Of a stretch of DNA of 64,000 bases, positions 22,653 through 34,700 are shown in pieces (the stretch's first letter is position 1; the number at the start of each line of letters is the position of its first letter). Where the stretch lies: NCBI GenBank assembly GCA_012064385.1, contig QRDG01000030.1, forward strand, positions 126,613 through 190,612, written 5' to 3'. This DNA is from Puccinellia tenuiflora. Lineage: Eukaryota; Streptophyta; Magnoliopsida; Poales; Poaceae. The position numbers and the translations under genes are program-made. The notes below the pieces were generated by a model. It was not told where the DNA came from. It saw only the letters and a program-made list of their open reading frames with translations, and searched no databases.

Positions 22653-22949
22653 TTGGAGCGCTCCTCCCCGGAGCCGGAGGAGGAGGAGGATGAGGAGGAG
22701 GAGGAAGAGCATCAGCAGCAGGAGGAGGCAGAGGCGGAGGAGGTCCCCGCTGACGATGTTGACAATTATGCCGATGACGAGGAGGAGGAGGACGACGACG
22801 CCGACGACAAGGAGAAGGAGGAGGAGGAGGAGGAGGACGACGACGACGCCGACGACGATGATGATGATGAGGAGGAGGAGGATGACGATGATGCTGACGA
22901 CGATGAAGACTCCTCCGACGCACCGCCGGCGAAGAGGCGGAAGCCCTAG
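22653..22949 (+). CDS. Acidic low-complexity ORF, function unknown
   Basis: The open frame at 22653-22949 is dominated by Glu and Asp runs encoded by GAG/GAC/GAT tandem codons. It ends DSSDAPPAKRRKP, a basic nuclear-localisation-like tail, followed by TAG. There is no ATG at its 5' end: the frame is open further upstream (about 22600) and the nearest ATG (22542, MDGGSDH) is in another frame or followed by stops. Such acid-plus-KRRKP proteins resemble nuclear chaperone or transcription-factor tails, but low complexity makes similarity unreliable. It could be a decayed gene or a microsatellite-derived ORF. Confidence 0.35.
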   Translation: MERSSPEPEEEEDEEEEEEHQQQEEAEAEEVPADDVDNYADDEEEEDDDADDKEKEEEEEEDDDDADDDDDDEEEEDDDDADDDEDSSDAPPAKRRKP

Positions 22950-23130
22950 GATTAGGCTTCGTAGTAGTAGTATTTTAGTAGCATTAGTTCAGTAGTTTAG
23001 TACCATTACCCGCAACAAAAAAGTTTAGTAGTATTACTTCAGTAGTTGAACAGCCTTTGTGCGTGCTGTAAAGAAGAACAACTTTTGTACCGTCAAGAAC
23101 TCGAGTACCAATGAAATCTTATTTGGTTTC

Positions 23131-23630
23131 CCTAATCAACGAAAATGTTTATCAAGATTTTCGAGTAGGAGAGAGCACATAAGAAAACGACATAGTTAAT
23201 CAACGAATTATCTCTAAACAAAAGAAATTAAATGTTTATCATGATTAAATCATCGGGTTCGAGAGAGCACAGAAGAAAGCGACATAGTTAATCAAAGAAT
23301 TGTTTCTAAACAAAAGAAATTAAATGTTTATCATGATTTAATCATTGGGTTAGATAGAGCACAGAAGAAAACGACATAGTTAATCAACGATTTATCTCTA
23401 AACAAAAGAAATTAAATGTTTGTCATGACTTAATCATCGGGTTGGAGAGAGCATAGAAGAAAACGACGTAGTTAATCAACTAATTATTTCTAAAAAAAAG
23501 AAATTAAATGTTTATCATGATTTAATCATCGGGTTCGAGAGAGCACAGAAGAAAATGACATAGTCAATCAACGAATTATCTCTAAACAAAAGAAATTAAA
23601 TGTTTATTATAATTTAATCAGCACATAAAA
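23131..23630. repeat. 92-bp minisatellite, about 5.5 copies
   Basis: The word TAAATGTTT recurs at 23229, 23321, 23413, 23505 and 23597, exactly 92 bp apart. The unit includes GAGAGAGCACAGAAGAAAAC and GACATAGTTAATCAACGAAT. Copies differ by a few per cent. Confidence 0.93.
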
Positions 23631-23799
23631 AACTAAACATGGTTATATGGGCTCAATCACATGATTGGGCCCATAAAACCATGGGTAGTGCAACCTGTAC
23701 CGCATTGGAGTTTATAAACCAGTCGTACAGACTGTACTAGCGAGGTGGGACTAAACATGCGGTCTGCTATGGCCGTCCGGGCCCATACGTCAGGCCAAG

Positions 23800-24440
23800 T
23801 AACGGTCAAAGGAATGTCATTTCCCAATAGTATGTCATCCACATATAAGATTAGAAATACAAGCGAGCTCCCACTTTTCTTCTTGTGAAAACAAGATTCG
23901 GATTCGTTTTTGATAAAGCCAAATCCTTTGACTACTTCATCAAACCGAATATTCCAACTTCGAGATGCTTGCTTGAGTTTGTAAATGGACTTTGAAAGAT
24001 TGCATACCTTTCCAGCATTATTCGTACCGATAAAACCTTAAGGCTGCATCATATACACGTCCTCAGTTAGATTTTATTTATGAAAGCCGTTTTAACATCC
24101 ATCTCCCATATCTCATAGTCGAAATATGCAACAATAGCTAGAACGATCCGGACAAATTTTAGCATCGCTACAAGCGAGAAGGTCTCGTCGTAGTCAACTC
24201 TTTGAACTTGACGAAAACCTTTTGCGCAAGTCGAGCTTTATGGATATGAACATTTCCATCCATATCAGTCTTCCTTCTATAGATCCATTTGCACTCGATG
24301 GCTTTAAAGCCATCAGGCAGATCAACCAAGTTCTAAACTTGATTTTCTCCTAGGGAATCTATTTCAGATCTCATGGCACTTCACCACTTCTCAGAGTCTG
24401 GGTCCATCATCACTTCCTCATATGTCGCGGGCAATGAGAT
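23800..24440 (-). pseudogene. copia reverse transcriptase remnant
   Basis: On the minus strand, broken frames read MRSEIDSLGENQV, NLVDLPDGFKAIECKWIYRR, DMDGNVHIHKARL, FDYEIWEMDVKTAFIN and finally VDDILLGNDIP (the RT active site). These are in the normal order for copia RT. Several stops and frameshifts are present, and no LTR or other pol domain is adjacent. Confidence 0.88.
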
Positions 24441-24579
24441 AGCGGGAATGAGAAAGGGTTTGCGAGGCAAAAGATCAACAAAAAAAAGTGGTGATTTACA
24501 TCACAATTCAGACAAAACTAAAAATAATAATCGAAAAACTATGACGAGTCTCAAAGGAAAACACTCACCAAACACTAAT

Positions 24580-24870
24580 GGCTAGCAGGTTAGCCAAGTG
24601 TTTTTTCCTAATTTTCCTAAGCACTCGGAAAATGTGTCATGACTATCAACTCTCTGTCAAACACGGCGAGCAAGGACATGTGGCAACACGGTATGCCGAG
24701 TGTGTGAACGAAACACTCGACATTGTAAGCTCTTTGACGAGTGTTGCATAGGGTACACTCAACAAACAACTTATTATGCCCGGTGTATTCCCTTGACATT
24801 AGGCTTAGGGGCTTAGTTGCCAAGTGTCCGTGAAAATACTCGGCATATTTGTTCGTTTCCGGTGGTAGTG
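24580..24870 (+). mobile_element. CACTA terminal remnant
   Basis: The right end reads TTTCCGGTGGTAGTG (to 24870), the inverse of a CACTACCACCGGAAA terminus. It is preceded by repeats around the word ACTCGGCA / TGCCGAGTGT (24632-24845), a common subterminal motif of one grass CACTA group. The left end was not found. Confidence 0.6.
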
Positions 24871-25783
24871 TGCTTAGAAGGTTTCATCTCAAGAATTCTG
24901 CTTAAATTTGTATGGTGTTTTTCTTTGTTAGGCTCAAAATAAAACTCCGACAATAGGTAAAGTACGTTATCATGATTTAAGGGTCGTCTTCATGTGACAA
25001 ATTCATTACCCCAAAACACATTTCTCTTCTTTGGAAAAAGAAATAGGTTTGACCACCTCGTTGCCATGGTAGAGAATCGCATATCATTCATTAGAAGCAT
25101 TTGCCTATTCGTCAGGCTGACAACGGGACGACCAAGATTTTCTCCGAAGCATATCCTTCCTTCCGTTGACACGAGATGGCCGGCAGTACAGCTAAGCAAA
25201 TCAATCTATCCCCGGAGCGGAGCAAGGGCAGGGAGTGGGCGGGCGCATTCTCCTGCCCGTTTCCCGGGGTTTCTCTAAACAAGGCAAGGCAACGCCGACC
25301 ACCCGGACGACGGCGCATGCCAAGGATTTAATCGTCGTCTTCCCCCCGCCCTCCACCCCCGTCGACATGCAACCCACGTTCGCGCCCCGCTTAAATTAGG
25401 CAGGCGCCGCGCGACCCCGGCCGCGGCCCCTTTTTAATTTTCTCGGGGCCGGATCCGCCTCCTCCCCTCCTTCCACGTACAACAATGCCGGCCGTATCAG
25501 CAGCAGTAGTAGTGCGCGCCATGTCGTCCCCGCCCCTCTCCGTTGTTTCTTGATTGACTCTTTGCTTCCTGTTGTTTTCTTCCTGATTGGAGATCGATCC
25601 ACGAGCTAGCTAGCGTTGTCCTCGCCGTACGTGGCTTTTGGTTGCTGCCGTCGTTGATCTTGGTAGTGCTCGCCACGGCGGCGGCGTTGCTGCTCCAGCG
25701 TCCGGGAAGCCGCGGCGGTGCACGACCGCCGGGTCCAACGCCCCCACGCCCTGCGCGTCAAGCTCGAGGCGGCGGGCTGGGTG
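24871..25783 (+). promoter_or_regulatory. Upstream region of the RopGEF gene
   Basis: No ORF. The last 500 bp become GC-rich and contain CT-rich tracts and a GCTAGCTAGC run near 25605, as expected for a grass 5' UTR. No clear TATA box is seen, and the transcription start cannot be placed. Confidence 0.4.
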
Positions 25784-27665
25784 ATGGTGCGGTTCCTCCG
25801 GCGGCACAGCCTTGACAAGAGCAGCTCGCAGAGCCACCTGCGGCAACAGGACAGCAGCGGCAGCAGCAGTACAGACAGCGACGCGGAGATGGCCGAGCCC
25901 GCCGGCAATGGCGCCCCGCTGGCCAACGGCCGGGCGCCGCCTCGCTCACGTCTCGCACGCGACGGGCCACCCTCGGGTAACATTACTACATCAATCAGAT
26001 CATCACGTTAATTCTGAAATTCCGTTCATGCATATTGGTTAATCATTCTTGTTCTGTTTGGTTAGATTTGGACATCATGAAGGAGAAGTTTGCCAAGCTC
26101 CTGCTCGGAGAGGACATGTCCGGCACCGGGAAAGGCGTGTCCTCCGCCCTGGCGCTGTCGAACGCCGTCACCAACCTAGCGGCGTCCGTCTTCGGCGAGC
26201 ACCGCAAGCTGGAGCCCATGGCGCCGGACACAAAGGAGCGGTGGAAGAAAGAGGTCGGCTGGCTGCTGTCCGTCACCGACCACATCGTCGAGTTCGTCCC
26301 GACGCGGCAGACCGCCGAGAACGGCACCACCATGGAGGTAACTTTTAATTAATGTCGACCTCCGATCATTCCTTCATCTGCACCGATCGAATTGCGCGTG
26401 ATTCCTTGGCATGTATGCAGATCATGTCGACGTCGCAGCGCCGCGACCTGCAGATGAACATCCCCGCGCTACGCAAGCTCGACGCCATGCTCATCGTATG
26501 TAGTGCAAAACTTGATAATCTCTGGATCTTCGTGGACGCAACGCGAGTTCATACAGTGATTAATTATCGTTTGGTGATGGCCGGTGCAGGGTTACATGGA
26601 CAACTTCGTGGACCAGACCGAGTTCTGGTACGAGAAGGGCGGCGACAACAAGCGCGACGACGACAAGTGGTGGATGCCGACGGTGAAGGTCCCCGCCGAG
26701 GGCCTGTCGGAGGTGACCCGCAAGTGGCTGCAGTACCAGAAGGAGTGCGTGAACCAGGTGCTGAAGGCGGCCATGGCCATCAACGCGCAGGTGCTGGTGG
26801 AGATGGAGATCCCCGAGATCTACATCGAGTCGCTCCCGAAGAAGGGGAAGACGAGCCTGGGCGACGCCATCTACCGGAGCATCACCGACGAGGAGTTCGA
26901 CCCGCTGGAGTTCCTGGAAGGGATGGACCTCTCCACGGAGCACAAGGTGCTGGACCTCAAGAACCGGATCGAGGCCTCCACCATCATCTGGAAGCGCAAG
27001 ATGCAGACCAAGGACACCAAGTCCTCGTGGGGATCCATCATCAGCTTCGAGAAGCGGGAGCAGTTCGAGGAGCGCGCCGAGACCATCCTCCACCTCCTTA
27101 AGCTCCAGTTCCCCGGCACGCCGCAGTCGCAGCTCGACATCTCCAAGATCCAGTACAACAGGGTGCGTTCCTAGCTTGTTGTTTATCGATCCATACTTGG
27201 ATGATTTGTCCTTGTTGTTGATGACTGAATTAACTGAACTGGACGAATGATGATATTCAGGATGTTGGGTACGCGCTCCTGGAGAGCTACTCGCGCGTGC
27301 TGGAGAGCCTGGCGTACAGCGTGATGTCGAGGATCGAGGACGTGCTGGGCGCGGACGCGGCGGCGACGAACCTGACGGCGAGCGAGGCGGCGCGGAGGCA
27401 GATGGAGCTGCACGCGCCGAGGAAACTGGACGCCAGGGAGGAGCTGGAGAGGCTCAACGAGGCGCCGGCGTCCATGACGCTCTACGACTTCATGGGGTGG
27501 CACTTCGACCAGGACGAGCTCATGAGGAAGAAGGAGGAAGGCACGCTGGACGAGGCCGGGGAGGCCATGCTGCTCAAGAAGGCGCCCAGCATCGCGCCCA
27601 AGAAGTTCTCCTACGTCGACAGCCTCGCCGCCGGCGGCATGAGGAGCCCCTCCGCGCGCCACTGA
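25784..27665 (+). CDS. RopGEF: PRONE-domain guanine nucleotide exchange factor for ROP GTPases
   Basis: Exons 25784-25976, 26066-26337, 26421-26495, 26590-27162 and 27261-27665; all introns are GT-AG and the joined frame gives 505 residues. RopGEFs activate plant Rho GTPases (ROP/RAC) at the plasma membrane by catalysing GDP release, downstream of receptor kinases, in polar growth and immunity. The PRONE domain starts about residue 68 (DIMKEKFAKLLLGEDMSG) and includes WWMPTVKVPAEGL, EIPEIYIESLPKKGK and YALLESYSRVLESLAY, reaching about residue 400. The N-terminus (MVRFLRRHSLDKSS) is Ser-rich and variable; the C-terminal tail ends SPSARH. The start at 25784 is chosen because MVRFLRR fits known grass family members; an in-frame ATG at 25718 would add 22 residues. 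Which RopGEF paralogue it is cannot be decided here. Confidence 0.95.
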
Positions 27666-28768
27666 TCGCCATCATTATCATCATCACCACTGTCGCGGTA
27701 CGAGAAGAAAGAGCAATCAAACACGAATTATTCGATCATCAAAACAACAACGGAGACCGATGGAACCAAGAATCCAAGGTGGCATTGCTATGTACATATC
27801 TGACACACACACGCTGCGTACTGGAGATCGACAGTTGAGTGCAGAGATCATCATCAGCTCGACCCGATCAGCCTCGTTCTTCCCTCTCGTATAGACTGAT
27901 TAATTCTAGACAACGGGAAAAGGAAGAGCGAAGAGGGTGATCTGATCGGCTACACTTCTTCTTTTTTCTCGTTGCTCTCTGTCCCTTTGCTCTCTGTACG
28001 ACATGCAAGAAAACAGCTTGCTGGGGTTGCTGTTGTACGTACGTAGCTACTGATTTTCACAAAAACTAGTATGCATTTTTTGTACCTAGTTCTCTCCAGA
28101 AGAGGAGACGCTAAACTCTGGGGTATATGTATGCGACTTACTACCAGGCGGGCAAACACATTGTATTCATTGATTTGATTTAAGCTAATCTTTTCTAGAC
28201 TCGGGTCCCCTATTTGAATGCATATTACCTGCCTGGTTATTGTTGTAAAAAGGAACTCAAAGCACACCTGTTTTGCTCAATGGACTGAAAAAACTGTCCA
28301 TTAATCAGAATCGGCGATAGTTCAGTCACAGCAGGTAACGTCTCAGGTAAGTGGAGTAGAACAAAACTACAAAAATGATGCATAACTTAAGTCATGGCAA
28401 TATAACTGGGAAACGATATCCAGCTCATGCTTGTACAAAGTAACACAATTTGCATGACCTTATCTTTAAGCAATATCGATTCCGACCACATCGTGCTGAC
28501 TATAAGGAAGTAAAGAAAAAAACAATGAGCAACAGATGGAGCCAGCTTTCCTATTTACTCTTCCCTCCACAGATAATGATAAATGGTTGATATAAAGAAG
28601 CCCTGTATAAGGACTTACTTGCTAACTAACCTCCCTTTTTCATTGCTCTCTAGTGGAAAAAGAACGAAATAACAAGCTTCTAGCCGTAGAACCCCGAGCC
28701 AAGAATTTACAACCCCATCGAACCTCAACAAGCAGGTGTAGCACTATGTACATCTGTTTATACATAAG
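27666..28768. other. Intergenic region between convergent RopGEF and four-TM genes
   Basis: Contains the RopGEF 3' UTR and, at its right end, the 3' UTR of the minus-strand gene. The two genes are tail to tail. No other gene was seen. Confidence 0.6.
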
Positions 28769-31700
28769 TCAGCTCTCTAAATCATTTTCCTGCTTGTGTT
28801 GGACCGAAGCTCTCGGGATAGGGTCATTGTGCTCTATATAGTCATCAGAAGCTTCCTCCTCATCGTCTGAAGATAGAAGAGATGAACCCATCCATGTTTT
28901 GAAGCCATCATTTACGCGCCTCTGCATCTCTGGGGTCACTTCAACTGTGCTCTCCAGCATCTCAAGGCCCACACTGTGGGCAGCATAATCACCTTCGTCA
29001 AGTACTGCTGCCGATTTCCTTCTCAAGAAGAAGGCTGTGCCACCATATAGGATTACCAAGCCCCAGGCTGCGATTTCATAGCACCAGAAGAGAGGAACAG
29101 AACAAGTGCTTCCGAGTGCTAGAAGCGTTGATCCAAGGATTATTGCCATGAGACCAAATATGACGGCAAAAAATGCATTCAGAATAGCCAGGCAACGTAC
29201 ACCACCTGCAGTTCGAAGTTGACATTAGTAACTGAATATGTGTATAATTATGTCTACGCACATAATAGGTTCCACAAACACAAAAGCGAACTAAGACTGG
29301 TCGTACAGGTAACAAGCTACATTAGAAAAGAGTGCAGTACCTTACAAAAACAGAGTAAAATACAGACAATGGCTAATGCATCAGTTATATGTTATTATAC
29401 CTAATAATAACTTATCACATGAAAAGTTACTATTTTTCACAATCATGGCATTTAGATGCTAAACAAGATTCACGAGATAAAGGCATCCAAAATAGTTGGC
29501 TCCCCATTTATCACCCATTCTTACAGCATGTGAGCTCAGGAGCCAAAACAGCACTGATTGGATACTTGCAATACTTTCTTCCTGTTGTATCATATTGCAG
29601 AGGGATTTAAGGTTTCAGCAGCGACTATGTATATGAGGGACGATGCTGCCCATTGGTATCAGGCATACAAGTTGATCACTCCATGGGACAATTGGAATAC
29701 CATATGTGCAGATGTGATACAGGAGTTTGAAGGAAATGCTCAAAGAGAGAAAACCAGAGTTGCTCGTTCTGAAATAAATATGAACAGTGGAGGAATATAA
29801 GAAGCAGTTTGGCATTCTTGTGTATCAGATTAGGCTGAATGATCCACATGTGGAGGAATGATGCTAGTTCAACATTTTATCTTGGGACTCAAAGATGAGT
29901 TGAGCTGATGTGGAAGTGCAGTAGCCTGACAGTGTTGCTGAGGCAGCAGCTTTTGCTGCCGTTCAAGGAGTGTTGGAGAGAGCAACGCAGTGGCAGACAA
30001 AAACTTATGGCAAATGAACAAGTACTTCATACTCTAAAGGAGAAGGCTCAGGCTCTCAACCAACTCAGCAGAAATTTGAGAAAGGGGAATTGTGGAAAGC
30101 AAAGCAGCTAAAGCACTACATGAGGGCAAATGGGTTATATGCTTTAAGTGTCGGAAAAAGTTTGCTCCTGGTCATCAATGCACTCTTCCAGCTGTGGCTC
30201 AGTTGAAGACAATGGAAGGAACTGAAATTTTGCTTGATGAAATTCTTTACACTTTAGTAGCCCACGTGTGATGAACTCTGTTTTTGCCCCTTTTGTCAGC
30301 AAATTTGTGCTTGTTTTCATGGATGACATTCTTGTTTATAGTACATCCTTGGAGGAGCATGCTGACACTTGCAACAGGGGTTGCAGGTCCTTAAGGAGCA
30401 GCGGTTGTTTCCCAAAATGAGTCAATGTTCTTTTGCCCAGTCCAAACTGGAGTATCTGGGGCACATTATTTCTGATCAAGGAGTTGCTACTGACCCAGAT
30501 AAAAATTCAGTGATGCTGGCCTGGCCTTTCTTGGGTTTCACAGGTTATTATAGGAAATTTGTCAAAGGATAAGGCATCATTACAAAACCACTCACTGTCA
30601 TTTCGCAGAACCAAGGATTTGCATGGATTACAGAAGCTCAAGAGGCTTTCTCTGCACTCAAGCTTGGCTATGAGCAGGACACCTGTCTTGGCTTTGCCAG
30701 ACTTCACAAAATCATTTTGCATTGAAACAGATGCATGCGCCACAGGTATTGGGGTTGTATTGATGCAAGAAGGCCATCCCATTGCCTATTACAGCAACCC
30801 TCTCAGTGTGAATAACAAGAAATTGTCTATCTATGAAAAAGGGTTCTTGGCTACCCTGATAGGAGTAGACAGGTGGAGACCCTGTCTCTCTAGAGGTCTA
30901 TTTGTGATCAAAATTGACCATAAGAGTGTGTAATTTGGAGGATCAAGTGCTCCACACAGATTTACGGAAGAAAGCCATCACCAGATTGGTGGGATTGAAT
31001 TTTTTTCTTTCAAATAAAAGAAGAGTGGAGACAATAAAGTGACAGATGCTTTGTCTAGGGTGGGACATGTATTCTCTCTGGAACACCTGTGTGGATTCAA
31101 GAGATTTTGATTTCTTATGCAGTGGATGTTAAAGCTCAGGCTCTGCTGCAAAACTTGGGAAAAGATCAGATGGTTTTGAGCTTCAATAAGGTTTGATCAA
31201 ACTCAATGGTAAGGTTTGGGTGGGAGCTAATGTGGGACTGCAGACTAAAATTATTCAGGACTTGCATGCTAGTGCTCTTGGTGGCCATACTGGTATCCAA
31301 GTAATTTATCAAAGAATTACCAAGGTGTTCACTTGGACTAGTCTCAAACTTGCAGTACACGATTTTGTTCAGAAATGCACTGTCTGTCAACAGGAAAAAA
31401 CATGAACACTGCAAAACCCCACGTATGCTTCAACCTTTGGAGATTCCTAAAGGTGCTTGGCAAGAAATTTCTATGGGTTTTACTGAAGGTCTGTCAAAGT
31501 CTTCTGGTTATGATGTGATTCTGGTAATTGTGGATATATTCTCTGAGTATGCACATTTTACACCCTTGAAACATCCTTATTCTGCTCATTTATTTTCTAA
31601 AGCTGTCTTCAACAATGTTGTGAAATTGCACAGTATGCCTATATCAATTGTGTCTGACAGAGATAGAGTTTTCACAAGCAATTTTTGGAAAGAGCTATTT

Positions 31701-34700
31701 GGCATGATTGACACTAAGTTGCACATGAGAAGTGCTTACCACCCTCAGAGTGACGGTCAGACAGAGAGAGTTAATCAATCCTTGAAAATGTATTTAAGGT
31801 GTGCTGCCAATGAATTACCCAGAAAATGGTACAACTGGCTCCCTCTAGCTGAATTTTGGTACAACACATCTGTTCTGCCATTGATTGCTCTCCTTTCAAA
31901 GCCTTGTATAAAGAGGAACCTCATTATGGATTGTTGCCTGATTTAAACAATACTGCCAACTTGGAAGTCGGAGATTTCTTGGAGGAAAGACAGTCAGCCT
32001 CTGAGATGTTAACATACTAGCTAGAAAGAGCACAGTTGCACATGAAACAATACGCTGACAAGAACAGGACGTCAAGAGAGTTTTAAGTGTGTGATTCTGT
32101 ATTTCTGAAATTGGTACCCTATATCTACCCTTCTGTGGTTCACAGAGATTACGCCAATATTTCCTACAAGTTCAATGGGCCTTACAAAATCTTGGATAAA
32201 GTGGCACCAGTGGCTTACAAGTTAGAACTGCCAGCTTCCAGTTAGATTCACCCTGTGTTTCATGTTTATTAGCTAAAACCATTTCGCCCTGATTTCACTG
32301 TTGTCTCTAATGATTTACCAGCACAGATTCAGTTGGATACTCAAGAACTGCTACCTGAAGAAATTATTTACAGGCGTCTCTGTAAAAAAGGGCAATGCCG
32401 CATATACTCAAGTCAAAATCAAGTGGTTGTCCTTGCTACCAAGTTCTGCTACTTGGGAAGATTATGAAGTTTTTCGTGTTCGTTTTCCAGATGCTCCACT
32501 TGAGGGCAGGCTGGAACTTGAGGGGGAGGTAGTGTAACATCAGCACATGCGGTGTTGTCCTGTATCAGGTCCACTATTCTACCTTCAGATTCATGTAGCG
32601 TTTCTAGTTGTCATGACCGTGGGCCGTGGGCCAATTGTCGTTGGTCTGAGGCCATGTAAAAGCTGTCGATATAGCGGCCAACTCGGGTTTAAACGAGGCA
32701 TGAACGAAATGAACTAAACTTCCATGCCCTCCTCTTTCTTCTCCTTCCCAAAGTCACTCTCTCGACCCCATTTCTACCTCACACCGGAACCCTAGCCGCG
32801 GCCATCATACTGCCGGTGACGGAATGTGACAAAAACTCAGTAGGTTTAAATCAAGATAGAGATATAAACTATCCCCAGTTAAATGTATGCTTAATACCAC
32901 TGTAAAGCGGCCAAACTAAACAGGGTTACCAAAATACAAGTTTACGGAAACCTAACAGAATAGAATACCACAAAGCTAACTCAAGAACAAATGACCATCT
33001 TAGTTTCTTACTTTCTCAATACGACTATGCATCCAAGAAGGCCAGAAGCATGACATATCATTTGTACAGATATATCTAAGAAAGATGATTATGTTAACTG
33101 AACTCACCTCTTCTAGAAGCACAACAGTTATTCTCGACAATGCAGATGAACGGATGCCTTCTTGGAGCAGCATATGCAACAGATACTCCTGAAAGTACAT
33201 ATTGATTTGATATTAAAGAACAAGGCAGCACGATGATACTTGAGTGCAGAGAAAAATGGACACAGAACAAAGAAAGATAATTGCCTGATCCAAAATATAC
33301 ATAAGCAGTATTAGTTTGAGAGGATAACTGAAGGAATATGTACAAGCAGAACAAAAAAATGTCAACATGAATCATCTATACATACTCGAGTTAGAGTACA
33401 ATATAATATCTAAGAATCTACCACAACATCCTATACTAATATTCTACAGGTTCTATGGATTATATCTCTTTCCATTGAGGATATGCTACAACTAAACTGC
33501 AAAAATAGCTATAGCGCAAGGATGCCTCATATTACATAAAAACCAAACTGTATGAAGCATATGTATGCATACCACTATTGGTAAGTTAACGATTTAGTGG
33601 TAATCTAAATTGGAACTTATAATTTAATAAAAATATTCCCTTAGTCACAGGAGATAAGGTCATTTGCGAGAGAATTTCAGGCTGTGGAGTTAACAATTTT
33701 CTGTAGATATATGTAATTACTTCTTTAATTAGAAGGTACAAAACATGGGTGCAAAGATTAAAAAACAATCAGGTCTAAATGTCATCAGCTTTTAGTGCAT
33801 AGTCTGAGCAGCACAGATCTTATCAAATGGTCATAATATCCAATGTAAAGGTTGGTGTTCATTTATTAAATGTTCCCTTCCCTGATTTGCTACATATCTT
33901 TCCACTGAGGATATGTTACATGTCCTGAAGCTAAGAATACCAATTGGAAACATGAATTATGTATAAATAAGAGCCTAGACTCAAAAATTCATCAGATAAC
34001 TACTTGCCTCTCCATATAACTGGTTCCATCAGTGTCCAATACAGTTAGATCACACAAATAGAGTATAAAATACCACAGTCCGAAAAAAATGAACGCTTAG
34101 CCCGCACCCTTTTCTGTGGGCACTACATACCACCTGCCACCCGCTTAGCTCTTATGCATTTTGGGACACTAGCAAAGGATCTTAAAACTAAGGGCATGTG
34201 AAACCAAAAGATAACCACGTTGCAATGTGATGAAAAAAAAAGCAAATTCATGAGAATTCTAACCAAAAGCATGTCGAAGAAGCATAGAAGTATGGTAAGA
34301 ACTATACAGTAATAGAGGTTACCACAACTTTGACTCTGTGCTACTATGAATGAAAAGATTACGATTTTGGGATGCTGAACAGAACAGTGATAAAGCTTCA
34401 GCACAGCTACTATGAATAAAGCGAGCACAGTTTTGGAAAATTTTCCACAATTAGAATCAGATTATACGAAAGTAATGTTGTGAAGCCTTCTAAATCATGC
34501 CTTTACATAATTAACTGCACCATCCAATTTCATAATTTCTGGGGCAATTCAGTCCCTAAGCAGGCCAGAATATTCATCGCCATGAAGAAGGGTATCAATA
34601 GTATTGTTAATTGTTATGCTGTTCGCTTGAACAATTTGCAAAGAACGTAATAGCAGGGTCGTCAACGCGCGCTGGTGCTAAACGAATTAACATTGCAGCC

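Larger units (their letters stand above)
29588..32831 (+). mobile_element. Decayed Ty3/gypsy chromovirus in intron 2 of the four-TM gene
   Basis: Order: gag fragment, RT, RNase H, integrase, C-terminal chromodomain-like segment, polypurine tract (GAGGGGGAGGTAG to 32532) and a candidate 3' LTR (32533-32831). It is antisense to the host gene. The 5' LTR and the start of gag are missing, and stops and frameshifts are frequent, so it is old. Confidence 0.88.

Noticed and set aside
22378..22923. 181-codon minus-strand ORF rich in Arg, His and Pro
   Set aside because: It is the complement of the acidic codon runs; composition shadow.
23131..23630. Regular repeat that might be taken for a CRISPR array
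   Set aside because: The whole 92-bp unit is repeated, with no unique spacers, and the genome is a plant.
26352..27101. 249-codon plus-strand ORF overlapping RopGEF
   Set aside because: It crosses introns and has a shifted reading of the PRONE exon; shadow.
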